Shown one piece after another: positions 46,233 to 55,122 of a stretch of 64,000 nt of DNA (within the stretch, counting starts at the first letter, position 1; the number at the start of each line of letters is the position of its first letter). The position numbers and the translations under genes are program-made. The notes below the pieces were generated by a model. The model saw nothing but the letters and a program-made list of their open reading frames with translations. It made no database searches and had not been told where the DNA came from. Source of the DNA: Brachynemurus nebulosus (Eukaryota > Arthropoda > Insecta > Neuroptera > Myrmeleontidae); NCBI GenBank assembly GCA_035578155.1, contig JAPWDM010000017.1, positions 5,592,482 through 5,656,481 on the forward strand. Reading direction: 5' to 3'.

Positions 46233-46371
46233 TCGACAAATTAATATATAGTCTCATTTAAAAATCTGCAAGTTTGTATCATAGCTCGAAAATGATAAGA
46301 GCTATAAAGCTCTTGACTATAGCAATCGGTTGCTCCTGTCGATATCTACAACTCTCATTTTTACAATTTAT

Positions 46372-46504
46372 GCAATAAAAAGACACCCGACAATGGAAAA
46401 CTTAATTTTATTTAAGAAAGCTAGAGCTGAATCCCATAAGATTCTACGGCATAATAAGAAAAGATCTTGGGAAGAATTTGTAGGAACAATAACAGACCAA
46501 ACTC
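46372..46504 (+). pseudogene. Non-LTR retrotransposon ORF2, 5-prime fragment
   Basis: Frame with TMENLILFKKARAESHK and RSWEEFVGTITDQT, the linker between endonuclease and reverse transcriptase in jockey/I-type ORF2. It stops exactly at the target duplication of the 8.6-kb element and resumes in meaning at 55123. The endonuclease and everything upstream are missing (5-prime truncated). Confidence 0.75.
46499..46504. repeat. 6-bp target-site duplication AAACTC, left
   Basis: Repeated exactly at 55117-55122, immediately outside the ends of the 8.6-kb element. Six bp is the Maverick/Polinton duplication length. Confidence 0.9.
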
Positions 46505-46745
46505 AGTAGTAGGAATATGGGGATTGAGGGCCCACCTCCCGACTTTTTGAGAGACCTCGGGAGGTGGTATAACTACCGAGGCGGTTCTAGAAGCCTCCGG
46601 CGGTGGGTAGAGTAATATGAACGAAAATTTTGTTCAACCTAAGTGAACCTAGCGGAACTTGATCTAACCTTACGACACCTAAGCGAACTTAGCTTAACCT
46701 AACAAAATTTTTTCTAACCTAAGAACTGAAATTTTTCCCCCTAAC

Positions 46746-46860
46746 AGATGGCGCAGCCACTTTTGAGCTTTGTAAATTCACTACTAGATGGCGCTGCTAG
46801 TCTGGACCACTGCAAACTCTTTACCTAGATTCAAAATTCCGTCAAAAGATGGCGTCGCCA
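46746..46860. promoter_or_regulatory. Three AGATGGCG motifs in the left repeat
   Basis: AGATGGCGCAGCC (46746), AGATGGCGCTGCT (46786) and AGATGGCGTCGCC (46847) lie at 40-60-bp spacing; mirrored at 54761-54775, 54823-54835 and 54864-54875. The word resembles the fly CTCF/insulator core, which is only a resemblance. Confidence 0.45.
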
Positions 46861-46939
46861 GTCTGAACCACCGCGAATTCTATACCTAGATTCAAAATTT
46901 TATCATATTTTTATCAGAAAACAGGTTTAAACTGTCTGC

Positions 46940-47108
46940 TGACGTCATTAACAGGAATGCTGATATTAATAGCGGAGATTTCTGTCTAATATGCAAAAAT
47001 GAATTTTATCATATGATTGTATATTTTTATCTAAAAACAGGTTTTAACCTGCATGGCTACATAAAGTGTGATAGCTGACGTCATCAGGCTATTTTTCTGC
47101 TATAAAAG
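46940..47108 (+). promoter_or_regulatory. Promoter of the repeat-encoded gene, left
   Basis: TGACGTCA (CRE/ATF-type palindrome) at 46940-46947 and 47076-47083, then TATAAAAG at 47101-47108, 18 bp after the second CRE. An Inr-like TTCAATC starts 25 bp after the TATA box, and the ATG is at 47222. Same layout in the right repeat (TATA 54512-54519; CREs 54537-54544, 54674-54681). Confidence 0.65.
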
Positions 47109-47221
47109 ACCGCGACAGATTTTCTTCAATCGCAATTTTGTTCGAAACTTTAATGAAAAAACATTAAATCTTATTGTTGTGAATTTTCAATTGTTGTGTT
47201 AAGAGTTAATTATTGCCAACA

Positions 47222-47578
47222 ATGGAATCCATTACTGCTGGAAACAGAGACTTAATTCAAAAAATGGCGGGAAATTTTGTGAACGAATTGAACCATCTTG
47301 GTTCCATCAAACGGTGGATTAAACTTTCTGATATGGAGATTGGAAAAGTATATAAAATAATGGGAGCAAGTTAGTTGCCGTCAAAATTCGATTCATCAAA
47401 AATGTAGACAATATTGGAATTAGAAATTGGATACATATCATTGCCGGCGAAATTTGACAATTTGAACTAGCAGATGCTTGCATGGCTGCAGAGCAATCCA
47501 AAATTGGGTATCATAAATAATGGACCCATTGGACTAACTCATAAACTGGAATTCAAAAAAAACATTGGATCTTCTTGA
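47222..47578 (+). pseudogene. Repeat-encoded small protein, left copy (broken)
   Basis: Starts MESITAGNRDLIQKMAGNF, followed by LSDMEIGKVYKIM and a strand-rich part ending NNGPIGLTHKLEF. About 118 codons with three in-frame stops (near 47373, 47406 and 47468). The first stop (after MGAS) is shared with the right copy. The pattern YKIM...VKF/SKF...LELE..YISLP resembles short beta-rich proteins seen beside insect mobile elements, but I cannot name the family. It lies downstream of a TATA/CRE promoter and faces the next gene tail to tail. Confidence 0.65.
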
Positions 47579-47641
47579 AATCGCAATTCAAAACGTTGGA
47601 TCTTCTTGAAATTTGTAAATTTGCAATTGTTGTGTTAACAA

Positions 47642-47988
47642 TTAATTATTGCCAACAATGGAATCTATGTATTGTGGAAATCAATTAGTTCGTCCTAAAA
47701 TCGTTCGTATTCATCACATAGCATTTCAGAGTTGTCGATAATTTGCTTAATAATTTCCTCTCGACGCTTCGCTTTACTTAGTTCTCTTAATTCTGCGTTA
47801 GAACATTGAAGAAGATTGATGTAATGATCCGTAAATGCCATACAACAGAAATATTCCGTTATCTCAATATTTCCGACATTTCGTCTATAATTGCGCTTGA
47901 AAAGTCTACAAACCACCTCTATAGATTCAATGGTGTTCGTTGGATAATTTTTCACTATTTTAATACACAAGTCGACCAATCGATTCAA
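47642..47988 (-). pseudogene. Second repeat-encoded small protein, left copy (broken)
   Basis: Minus-strand frame LNRLVDLCIKIVKNYPTNTI to DEYERF, then a TAG at about 47695 replacing Tyr of the right copy, after which the frame reads to LLAIINC. Predominantly helical, Cys- and Glu/Lys-containing. An upstream ATG (MQESAL) is separated from it by an in-frame TGA in both copies. Its 3-prime end is the antisense of a duplicated copy of the first gene's start region (TATTGCCAACAATGGAATC). Confidence 0.6.
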
Positions 47989-48545
47989 TTGGTGATCTTT
48001 GATTCCTCACAGAGCACTTTCTTGCATATGCACAAATTTTTAATATAATTATAAATTTTACTAGTTAAAAAGTGATCATTGTGTACCTATTTTTTTTAAA
48101 AACTATACTTAATAAAAAAAATTTAAAGAAAAAAACCGATCTTTTGATTTACACCGATCCCTAAAAAGAAATCAAACTAATTTTTGATATTATACCTTAA
48201 ACTTGATGTATATATAAAAATTCCATTTACAATTATGGTACACCATATATACTCGTAAATTTTACAAAAATGTATCACTCTATACATTTTTTAAATCTGT
48301 GTGCACATTCTTTGATGTTATTTAATATCAGAATATATATTAATCAGCTAAAATTGTTACATACTTACGTTGTAAATATCTAAGTGTGTATTTTTTTTAA
48401 ATATGTACCTTATAAATACCCATGATTACTTTACTATATCTCTAATCACGCGATATCGTGTTATAAAATACATAAGAATTTACTCATTTAATGTAAAAAT
48501 ATTTGATCATCAACAATTAAATAAAAACGAATTTTGTAAAATATA

Positions 48546-48750
48546 TATAGTAATATAATATTTTGCATATATACAGTACTCTGTTAAAAGTACGGGTTTC
48601 TACACCGTTAAAAAACATATTTTTTACAATATCAATATATTGTAAAAAAATCATATTTCTTAATATTTTTAAAACTGAATATGTAATATCAAGAATTTAA
48701 AACAGTTTTGAAACATTAATTTCTCCTCATAATATTTTTTTAGTCTTAAA
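48546..48750. other. Start of the unique core
   Basis: AT-rich; weak residual similarity to the right-repeat flank for the first 20 bases or so, then unique. Confidence 0.4.
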
Positions 48751-48754
48751 TTAA

Positions 48755-49226
48755 CACTTTCAGTCCCACGGCTTCGGCATCCGAAGCCAAACAAAACTTC
48801 CCCAGAGGCCGACCGCGATCAATGATTAATTGATTAGTTGATTACTCATTATGTGTGCGATGTTTATCATGTTTATCATTCTTCATCACACGGATGTGTT
48901 CCCATTCACACAAACACATACATACCAACAAACACTACTCTCTTGGTTTCTATGTATAAAAAATTTTAAGATAAACAAAAAATACATAAAAAATATAATT
49001 TATATTTTTAAATAAAATTGATTTGAATGCCAGTGTATAATATGTAGTATGTATGTACGTATCACGTAGTACGTCTGTTTACAGTTTTACACATACATAT
49101 GTGTGGAACTGTGTTGTGTGTTTGAATCATTTTATTTTATGTATTTGTTTATATAGTTGTTTTTTTTTTTTAAATATTGCCGGCTTCCGGGGAAATTTAC
49201 TATGAAAGTGCTCGGGCCTCATAGTG
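48755..49226. mobile_element. Possible piggyBac-type MITE (472 bp) in the core
   Basis: TTAA at 48751-48754 and 49227-49230 flank ends CACTTTCAGTCCC and (complement) CACTATGAGGCCC, a loose inverted pair. A perfect hairpin GGCTTCGG-cat-CCGAAGCC is at 48771-48789 and GGCTTCCGGGG near the other end. TIR match is imperfect, so moderate confidence. Confidence 0.5.
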
Positions 49227-49230
49227 TTAA

Positions 49231-49882
49231 TAGCACAATGTTCCATATATTTTAAGAAAATTTTCCTTTTAATATTTTATAACTTATCTAAAAAAAATTT
49301 ATAGCTATTTTTATGAAAAAAAATTTATTACTTGCTATTGTTAAAAAATTAGTTAAATATAATATATTTAATACTTATTTATTTAATACCTATAAATAAT
49401 ACCTATACCTACTTTATTTAATACCTATAAATAATATTATAAATTATCTATAGGTATTAAATGACCTCTAGTTTTTGTAAAAGACTGTAGTAATAGCAAT
49501 TCATTTTAAATACGAAATTATTTTATCAATACTAAATAAGCGTTTTTTTTTCTCATATTGTCTCACTCCAATATATTGTTTATTATTATAATTTATAAAA
49601 ATGTGTTTTATTTATTAAAAAATTTAACAAAATCTGACTTCACGATATTTCTGATTATATACTACGTCATGTCTATACATATATTAACAAGTTTGCCAAA
49701 AAAATGATGATGAAAAAACTTTAAGTCTTAAGACGTTAGTAATTGTTAAAAAATAAGGTTACACTAACAAATGACGATGAACGATTTGGTTCATGGCATC
49801 CCAACAATAAACTTAAAACTCTCCCGGGGGTATTCTGAGATAAATAAGAACATTACATATATTGAGTGATTTAGGTAATATA
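49231..49882. other. AT-rich core DNA
   Basis: No gene seen. TAATACCTATAAATAATA-type words are repeated around 49380-49460. Confidence 0.4.
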
Positions 49883-50427
49883 TCTACGTAATAAATTTCT
49901 AACACTGACTGACTGACTGACAGACAACGCACAGCCTAAACCGTTGGGTTTAAAAGAATGAAATTTTGCATAGGAGTTCCCTATGTGGCGTAGGTGAGCA
50001 CTAAGAAAGGATTGTTGAAAAATTCGTCCCCTAAGTGGGTTTAATAGGGAATGAAAATTTGTATGTAAATTCTTTATTTTTGAAGTTAGTGATATTAAAA
50101 ATATGTTATTATGGCTATTAAAATAAATATTTAATGAATCATTAACTTTAACCGATAGACAACGGACAACCTCAACTGTTGAGTTTAGAGGGACGAAATT
50201 AAGCACAGGACTTATGAGAATTGGCGTTTAGGCTTCTATTTATAAATAAAAGTCAGTTGTTTCTGGAAATTTATTCCCTAAGGCGTTAAAACAGAAAATG
50301 AAAGTTCATTTGGGAAGTTCATCGTGGATATTGATTTAGGCTTTTGAAAAACATTAAAAGTGAGCACAAAGTGAGTACCTAATAAAGAGATATTGTCGAT
50401 GGGCAATCCCATTGTGTATACGGCTAC
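49883..50427 (+). mobile_element. Non-autonomous Helitron (545 bp)
   Basis: Starts TCTACGTAATAAATTTCTAA, shares the GACTGACAGACAACGC and CCGTTGGGTTTA blocks with 475-811, and ends ATGGG-caat-CCCAT hairpin (50399-50412) then TATACGGCTAC and T. The last base of CTRR is changed (CTAC). The copy is longer than the one at 475 because of an extra internal block with AACCTCAACTGTTGAG. Confidence 0.78.
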
Positions 50428-51297
50428 TATGTAAATAAAAGATAAATAAAATCAAAATCCGAAAATGTATGAAACCGAATCCAACGAAACTTAACCCATT
50501 GATCAAAACAAGTCATAAAAAATTTTCAAAAAGTGGTATTTTACAAAGTAAAATTTTCAAAAAGTGGTGTTGTGCAAAGTAAAATTTTGAATAATAATTA
50601 TTATGTTTATATATATTCCCCCAATATTTTTACCATAAACAATAGTTATAGAAAGATAGGTAGGTATTGAAAAAAAGTGCTAAATAAAAATTTGCTTTTT
50701 ATGGACAGTGAAATGTTTTTAAACTATTCGCAGTTTAATTTTGTAAAAACACCTAAAAAATTATCAGTTAAAGATAAATATTATTTCTAAGCAAACAAAT
50801 TGAAAATTATGTCTAATGCAAAAAAACATAGCATTCCTTTATGTAATTTTATACCATAAGAATATATATGTATACAGGATGGAAAGTAAAATAATTGTCA
50901 TCGTTTTCAAGAGCGGATGAAAACTTTAATTTGGATTATGAAATTTTATTTTATTTTTCCGGAATTATGCTGAATTCAATTAATTAACCCTTTCCTACAC
51001 AGGAGTTTTAGATCATTATTGTTCGACGATACTTTATTTTTAACAAATCATTAATAATATGGGTGAATACTTATTGGCAAGAATTACATAGTTTGCACAT
51101 ATGTTCTATTGTGTCAGAACGTAAATGGAACAATGCAATTTAATTGCCTATATTCAGGAGCAAGTAAAAACATTACCTATTTTAATAGCTCTGAAAATAT
51201 ACATTGGATAGTTCGTTGTAAGAATAATCACTTCGACGATCTTTTTTAACGAATTGTTTAAGGACTGTGGTATGTAAAAAATAATAACACTCACGTA
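50428..51297. other. AT-rich core DNA
   Basis: A 54-bp direct repeat (AAAATTTTCAAAAAGTGG at 50519 and 50549) and nothing else recognised. Confidence 0.4.
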
Positions 51298-51463
51298 ATT
51301 TTAAAATATTTTATTAAATAATTAACTTTGGTATACAGCTATTGCAAAAGTTACACTATTGGTTTAGTTTACAACTCATAAAATGTTAAAAGTTTATTTT
51401 AAAGCCCCCTATAGGGTCGTAAATATAATCCTTTACCCGCAATTTTTTCATCACCACCGTCGA
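51298..51463. repeat. Internal inverted repeat, copy 1 (3-prime end of zinc-finger gene)
   Basis: Inverted match to 52907-53070; covers the last codons of the zinc-finger gene and about 100 bp downstream. Confidence 0.85.
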
Positions 51464-52562
51464 CAACGACTGTATTCTGGTCCTCATCAGATTCTCCTTC
51501 GCTCGCAGTATCTTCGTTGTCGCTAGCAGATGTTTTTTCATCGCTGTCTCCGTCATCATTTGATACATACTTTAACACTGGTTCAATAATATCATGTTTT
51601 TCCAATTTCGGAGTTATCGAAATAATTTGCCTTCCAATGTCGCTTTTCTTTAAATTATTAAAATGGTTTAGTTTTTTCTCATTTTCGATATAATCCGCAA
51701 AGCTGGGACTTACAATATGATGCCTTTCCTTTAAATTACACATAGTGTCAACCATTTCTTCTCCAATTTGCGTTTGAGTCGCTAAACTTCTTAGTTCATC
51801 GACTAAATGGTTCGGATCATCAAAATATTCTTCTTCATCAACAGGTTTCGAATGATAATTATGAAAGTTAGCGTTTTCATCATACTTCAGACGTTTAGCT
51901 TCTCCATTTATTGAATTTGATGTTGAAGGTTGTTCCTTTTCTTCTGAATTTTTATCTTCTTGTGCTTCGTCCTCTGCGCATGCGTTCTGTAGCTCTTTGA
52001 TCATTAATATGTCTAGAGCAGTTTGCAAAAGACCAGTCATTTTTGGAGTAAAACTTGTTTCTTTGTAGTTATCAGGCGATGGTAAATGCTTTTCTTCGTT
52101 AGATCGATTATCTTCGTCATTCACAGATTGTAGAATATTAGGTGAGTTTTTTAAAGAATCGAATTTCCTTTTGATTGCTCTTGGTGCAGCCATCATACTT
52201 TCATTAAAAGTATTCAAGTTTCTTTTACATAGATCTGTGTCATCTTCGTGTTGATTTTGAAATACTGGTGCTTTATCTTCCTTTTCTTCAATATCATTTC
52301 TTGCTTCAAAGCTATCGTCGGTTTTACCATCATCATCTTCATCATTAGATTTTAGCGATTCACTTTGTATTGAAAGTCTCCTCTTCTGCGCGCTGTTCAC
52401 GTGTGTCCCATTATTTACTGACTGATTCGTGGAATCTTCAAATTGACTTATTCCATTTTCATCATTTTTATCATTCTCAGACGAATTATTTTTAGTTCTT
52501 AAATGACGCGAGAGATTAAACTTCCGCGAAAATTTCAAACCACAAAATTCGCAACTATGCAT
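51399..52562 (-). CDS. Acidic C2H2-type zinc-finger protein of the Maverick-like element
   Basis: Intact 387-codon frame. Residues 4-20 form a C2H2-like finger (CEFCGLKFSRKFNLSRH) but the final His is replaced (RTKN), so zinc binding may use another ligand. The rest is highly charged and Ser/Asp/Glu/Asn-rich with low-complexity blocks, one more ordered stretch around residues 170-190 (MTGLLQTALDILMIKELQ), and a sharp basic-aromatic end GKGLYLRPYRGL. No membrane or signal segment. An N-terminal finger followed by acidic sequence recurs in insect Maverick-type genes, including the relic at 15963. Likely nuclear; DNA-binding role is inference. The start is the first ATG 56 bases after a predicted transcription start. 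Confidence 0.85.
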   Translation of the reverse strand: MHSCEFCGLKFSRKFNLSRHLRTKNNSSENDKNDENGISQFEDSTNQSVNNGTHVNSAQKRRLSIQSESLKSNDEDDDGKTDDSFEARNDIEEKEDKAPVFQNQHEDDTDLCKRNLNTFNESMMAAPRAIKRKFDSLKNSPNILQSVNDEDNRSNEEKHLPSPDNYKETSFTPKMTGLLQTALDILMIKELQNACAEDEAQEDKNSEEKEQPSTSNSINGEAKRLKYDENANFHNYHSKPVDEEEYFDDPNHLVDELRSLATQTQIGEEMVDTMCNLKERHHIVSPSFADYIENEKKLNHFNNLKKSDIGRQIISITPKLEKHDIIEPVLKYVSNDDGDSDEKTSASDNEDTASEGESDEDQNTVVVDGGDEKIAGKGLYLRPYRGL

Positions 52563-52614
52563 ACCTTAACAGTGTTACGATTGCAACGTGTTTACGAATA
52601 GCTGAACTGAACTC

Positions 52615-52650
52615 GACTGACGAAAGATTTCGCGGGTTGAGCCTTATATA
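52615..52650 (-). promoter_or_regulatory. Core promoter of the zinc-finger gene
   Basis: On the minus strand TATATAAGG (TATA box, 52643-52650) is followed by TCAGTC, the arthropod Inr consensus, with the Inr A about 32 bases from the TATA start. Predicted start near 52618 and a 56-base leader before the ATG. GGAGTGACTC repeats twice just upstream (52656-52683). Confidence 0.78.
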
Positions 52651-52689
52651 CCTACGGAGTGACTCTTTTCGGAGTGACTCTTTGCTGTC

Positions 52690-52903
52690 TTTTTGGTGTA
52701 ATTTTATGTATTTTTGGTGTAATTTGGTGTATTTTTGGTTTAATTTGTTGTATTTTTTTGTGTATTTTTGGTGAAATTTGGTGTATTTTTGGTGTAATTT
52801 TGCGTATTTTCGGTGTAATTTGGTGTATTTTTGGTGTAATTTGGTGTATATTTTGGTGTAAATTGGTGTAATTTGGTGTATTTTTGATGTCATTTTGGTG
52901 TAT
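52690..52903. repeat. 12/24-bp minisatellite upstream of the zinc-finger promoter
   Basis: Alternating TTTGGTGTAATT and TTTTGGTGTATT words, more than a dozen, partly in 24-bp register. Minus-strand reading gives an HQITPK repeat in a frame that does not join the gene. It separates the promoter from the inverted-repeat fragment. Confidence 0.88.
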
Positions 52904-52906
52904 CGC

Positions 52907-53070
52907 CAACGGTGGTGATGAAAAAATTGCGGGTAAAGGGTTATATTTACGACCCTATAGGGGGCTTTAAAATAAACTTTTATCATTTTATGAGTTGTAA
53001 ACTAAACCAATAGTGTAGCTTTTGCAATAGCTGTATACCAGAGTTAATTATTTAATAAAATATTTTAATA
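52907..53070. repeat. Internal inverted repeat, copy 2 (orphan gene tail)
   Basis: Plus strand reads GGDEKIAGKGLYLRPYRGL then TAA, the same tail as the zinc-finger protein, and then the same downstream sequence. It directly adjoins the right terminal repeat. So the tail of the gene exists twice in opposite orientation. Confidence 0.85.
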
Positions 53071-53590
53071 TTATAATATTTTAAAAAATTCGTTTTTATT
53101 TAATTGTTGTTGATCAAATATTTTTACATTAAATGAGTAAATTCTTATGTATTTTATAACACGATATCGCGTGATTTGAGATATAGTAATCATGGGTATT
53201 TATAAAGTACATATTTAAAAAAAAAATACACACTTAGATATTTATAACGTAAGTATGTAACAATTTTAGCTGATTAATATATATTCTGATATTAAATAAT
53301 ATCAAAGAATGTGCACACAGATTTAAAAAATGTATAGAGTGATACATTTTTGTAAAATTTACGAGTATATATGGTGTACCATAACTGTAAATGGAATTTT
53401 TATATATCCATCAAGTTTAAGGTATAATATCAAAAATTAGTTTGATTTCTTTTTAGGGGATCGGTGTAAATCAAAAGATCGGTTTTTTTCTTTAAATTTT
53501 TCTTATTAAGTATAGTTTTTAAAAAAAATAGGTACACAATGATCACTTTTTAACTAGTAAAATTTATAATTATATTAAAAATTTGTGCAT

Positions 53591-53983
53591 ATGCAAGAAA
53601 GTGCTCTGTGAGGAATCAAAGATCACCAATTGAATCGATTGGTCGACTTGTGTATTAAAATAGTGAAAAATTATCCAACGAACACCATTGAATCTATAGA
53701 GGTGGTTTGTAGACTTTTCAAGCGCAATTATAGACGAAATGTCGGAAATATTGAGATAACGGAATATTTCTGTTGTATGGAATTTACGGATCATTACATC
53801 AATCCTCTTCAATGTTCTAACGCAGAATTAAGAGAACTAAGTAAAGTGACGCGTCGAGAGGAAATTATTAAACAAATTATCGACAACTCTGAAACGCTAT
53901 GTGATGAATACGAACGATTTTACGACGAACTAATTGATTTCCATAATACATGGATTCCATTGTTGGCAATAATTAATTGTTAA
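53591..53983 (+). CDS. Second repeat-encoded small protein, right copy
   Basis: Frame of 117 codons from LNRLVDLCIKIVKNY to LLAIINC, uninterrupted. Upstream in the same frame is ATG CAA GAA AGT (MQESAL) and then a TGA at 53609; no ATG lies between that stop and the conserved part. So either a non-ATG start, splicing, or an inherited nonsense mutation. Mostly helical prediction by eye, several Cys (RLVDLC, VVCRLF, YFCC, LQCS). Family not recognised. Convergent with 54051-54398. Confidence 0.55.
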
Positions 53984-54050
53984 CACAACAATTGCAAATT
54001 TACAAATTTCAAGAAGATCCAACGTTTTGAATTGCGATTTCAAGAAGATC

Positions 54051-54398
54051 CTATGTTTTTTTTTTGAATTCCAGTTTATGAGTTAGTCCAATGGGTCCAT
54101 TATTTATGATACCCAATTTTGGATTGCTCTGCAGCCTTGCAAGCATCTGCTCGTTCAAATTGTCAAATCTCGCCGGCAATGATATGTATCCAATTTCTAA
54201 TTCCAGTATTGTCTTCATTTTTGATGAATCGAATTTTGACGGCAACTAACTTGCTCCCATTATTTTATATACTTTTCCAATCTCCATATCAGAAAGTTTA
54301 ATCCACCGTTTGATGGAACCAAGATGGTTCAATTCGTTCACAAAATTTCCCGCCATTTTTTGAATTAAGTCTCTGTTTCCAGCAGTAATGGATTCCAT
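54051..54398 (-). pseudogene. Repeat-encoded small protein, right copy (one stop)
   Basis: Begins MESITAGNRDLIQKMAGNF, about 115 codons, with one in-frame TAG after KIMGAS; the downstream part (FDSSKMKTILELEIGYISLP) is intact to HKLEFKKKT. A frameshift at the same place is an alternative reading of the break. The same stop in the left copy implies it predates divergence of the repeats or was spread by conversion. Promoter with TATA and CRE sites lies 110-130 bp upstream. Confidence 0.68.
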
Positions 54399-55116
54399 TG
54401 TTGGCAATAATTAACTCTTAACACAACAATTGAAAATTCACAACAATAAGATTTAATGTTTTTTCACTAAAGTTTCGAACAAAATTGCGATTGAAGAAAA
54501 TCTGTCGCGGTCTTTTATAGCAGAAAAATAGCCTGATGACGTCAGCTATCACACTTTATGTAGCCATGCAGGTTAAAACCTGTTTTCAGATAAAAATATA
54601 CAATCATATGATATAAATTCATTTTTGCATATTAGACAGAAATCTCCGCTATTAATATCAGCATTCCTGTTAATGACGTCAGCTGACAGTTTAAACCTGT
54701 TTTCAGATAAAAATATGATAAAATTTTGAATCTAGGTATAGAATTCGCGGTGGTTCAGACTAGCGACGCCATCTTTTGACGGAATTTTGATTCTAGGTAA
54801 AGAGTTTGCAGTGGTTCAGAATAGCAGCGCCATCTGGTAGTGAATTTACAAAGCTCAAAAGTGGCTGCGCCATCTGTTAGGGGAAAAAATTTCAGTTCTT
54901 AGGTTAGAAAAAATTTTGTTAGGTTAAGCTAAGTTCGCTTAGGTGTCGTTAGGTTAGATCAAGTTCCGCTAGGTTCACTTAGGTTGGACAAAATTTTCGT
55001 TCATATTATTCCACCCACCGCCGGAGGCTTCTAGAACCGCCTCGGTAGTTATACCACCTCCCGAGGTCTCTCAAAAAGTCGGGAGGTGGGCCCTCAATCC
55101 CCATATTCCTACTACT

Positions 55117-55122
55117 AAACTC
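55117..55122. repeat. 6-bp target-site duplication AAACTC, right
   Basis: Exact copy of 46499-46504. Confidence 0.9.

Larger units (their letters stand above)
46505..48545. repeat. Left 2-kb terminal inverted repeat
   Basis: Order from the tip: CCTCCCGA/TCGGGAGG inverted words (46534-46567), a zone of CCTAAG/TAACCTAA words, three AGATGGCG motifs, two TGACGTCA sites, a TATA box, and two convergent ORFs. Similarity to the right repeat is high, with the left copy holding more coding damage. Confidence 0.9.
46505..55116. mobile_element. Maverick/Polinton-like non-autonomous element (8612 bp)
   Basis: Begins AGTAGTAGGAATATGG and ends with its complement ...CCTACTACT; AG...CT ends and a 6-bp duplication are established Maverick/Polinton marks. 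Terminal inverted repeats of about 2.04 kb each (46505-48545, 53078-55116) hold two convergent small genes. The core carries an intact zinc-finger gene, a Helitron and a TTAA MITE. No polymerase B, integrase, packaging ATPase, protease or capsid gene is visible, so it would rely on a full-length element. It split a non-LTR ORF2. Confidence 0.82.
53078..55116. repeat. Right 2-kb terminal inverted repeat
   Basis: Inverted counterpart of 46505-48545 with better-preserved genes. Confidence 0.9.

Noticed and set aside
46620..46740. Telomeric TTAGG repeats
   Set aside because: CCTAA words occur but without tandem periodicity and inside a transposon end.
49871..50206. 111-codon minus-strand frame
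   Set aside because: Lies across a Helitron whose other copy does not preserve the frame.
52690..52903. Regular short repeats that could suggest a CRISPR-like array
   Set aside because: No unique spacers; units are contiguous 12/24-bp variants and the genome is eukaryotic. It is a minisatellite.
53570..53812. 80-codon frame antisense to the second repeat gene (also at 47806)
   Set aside because: Shadow of the better-supported frame on the opposite strand.
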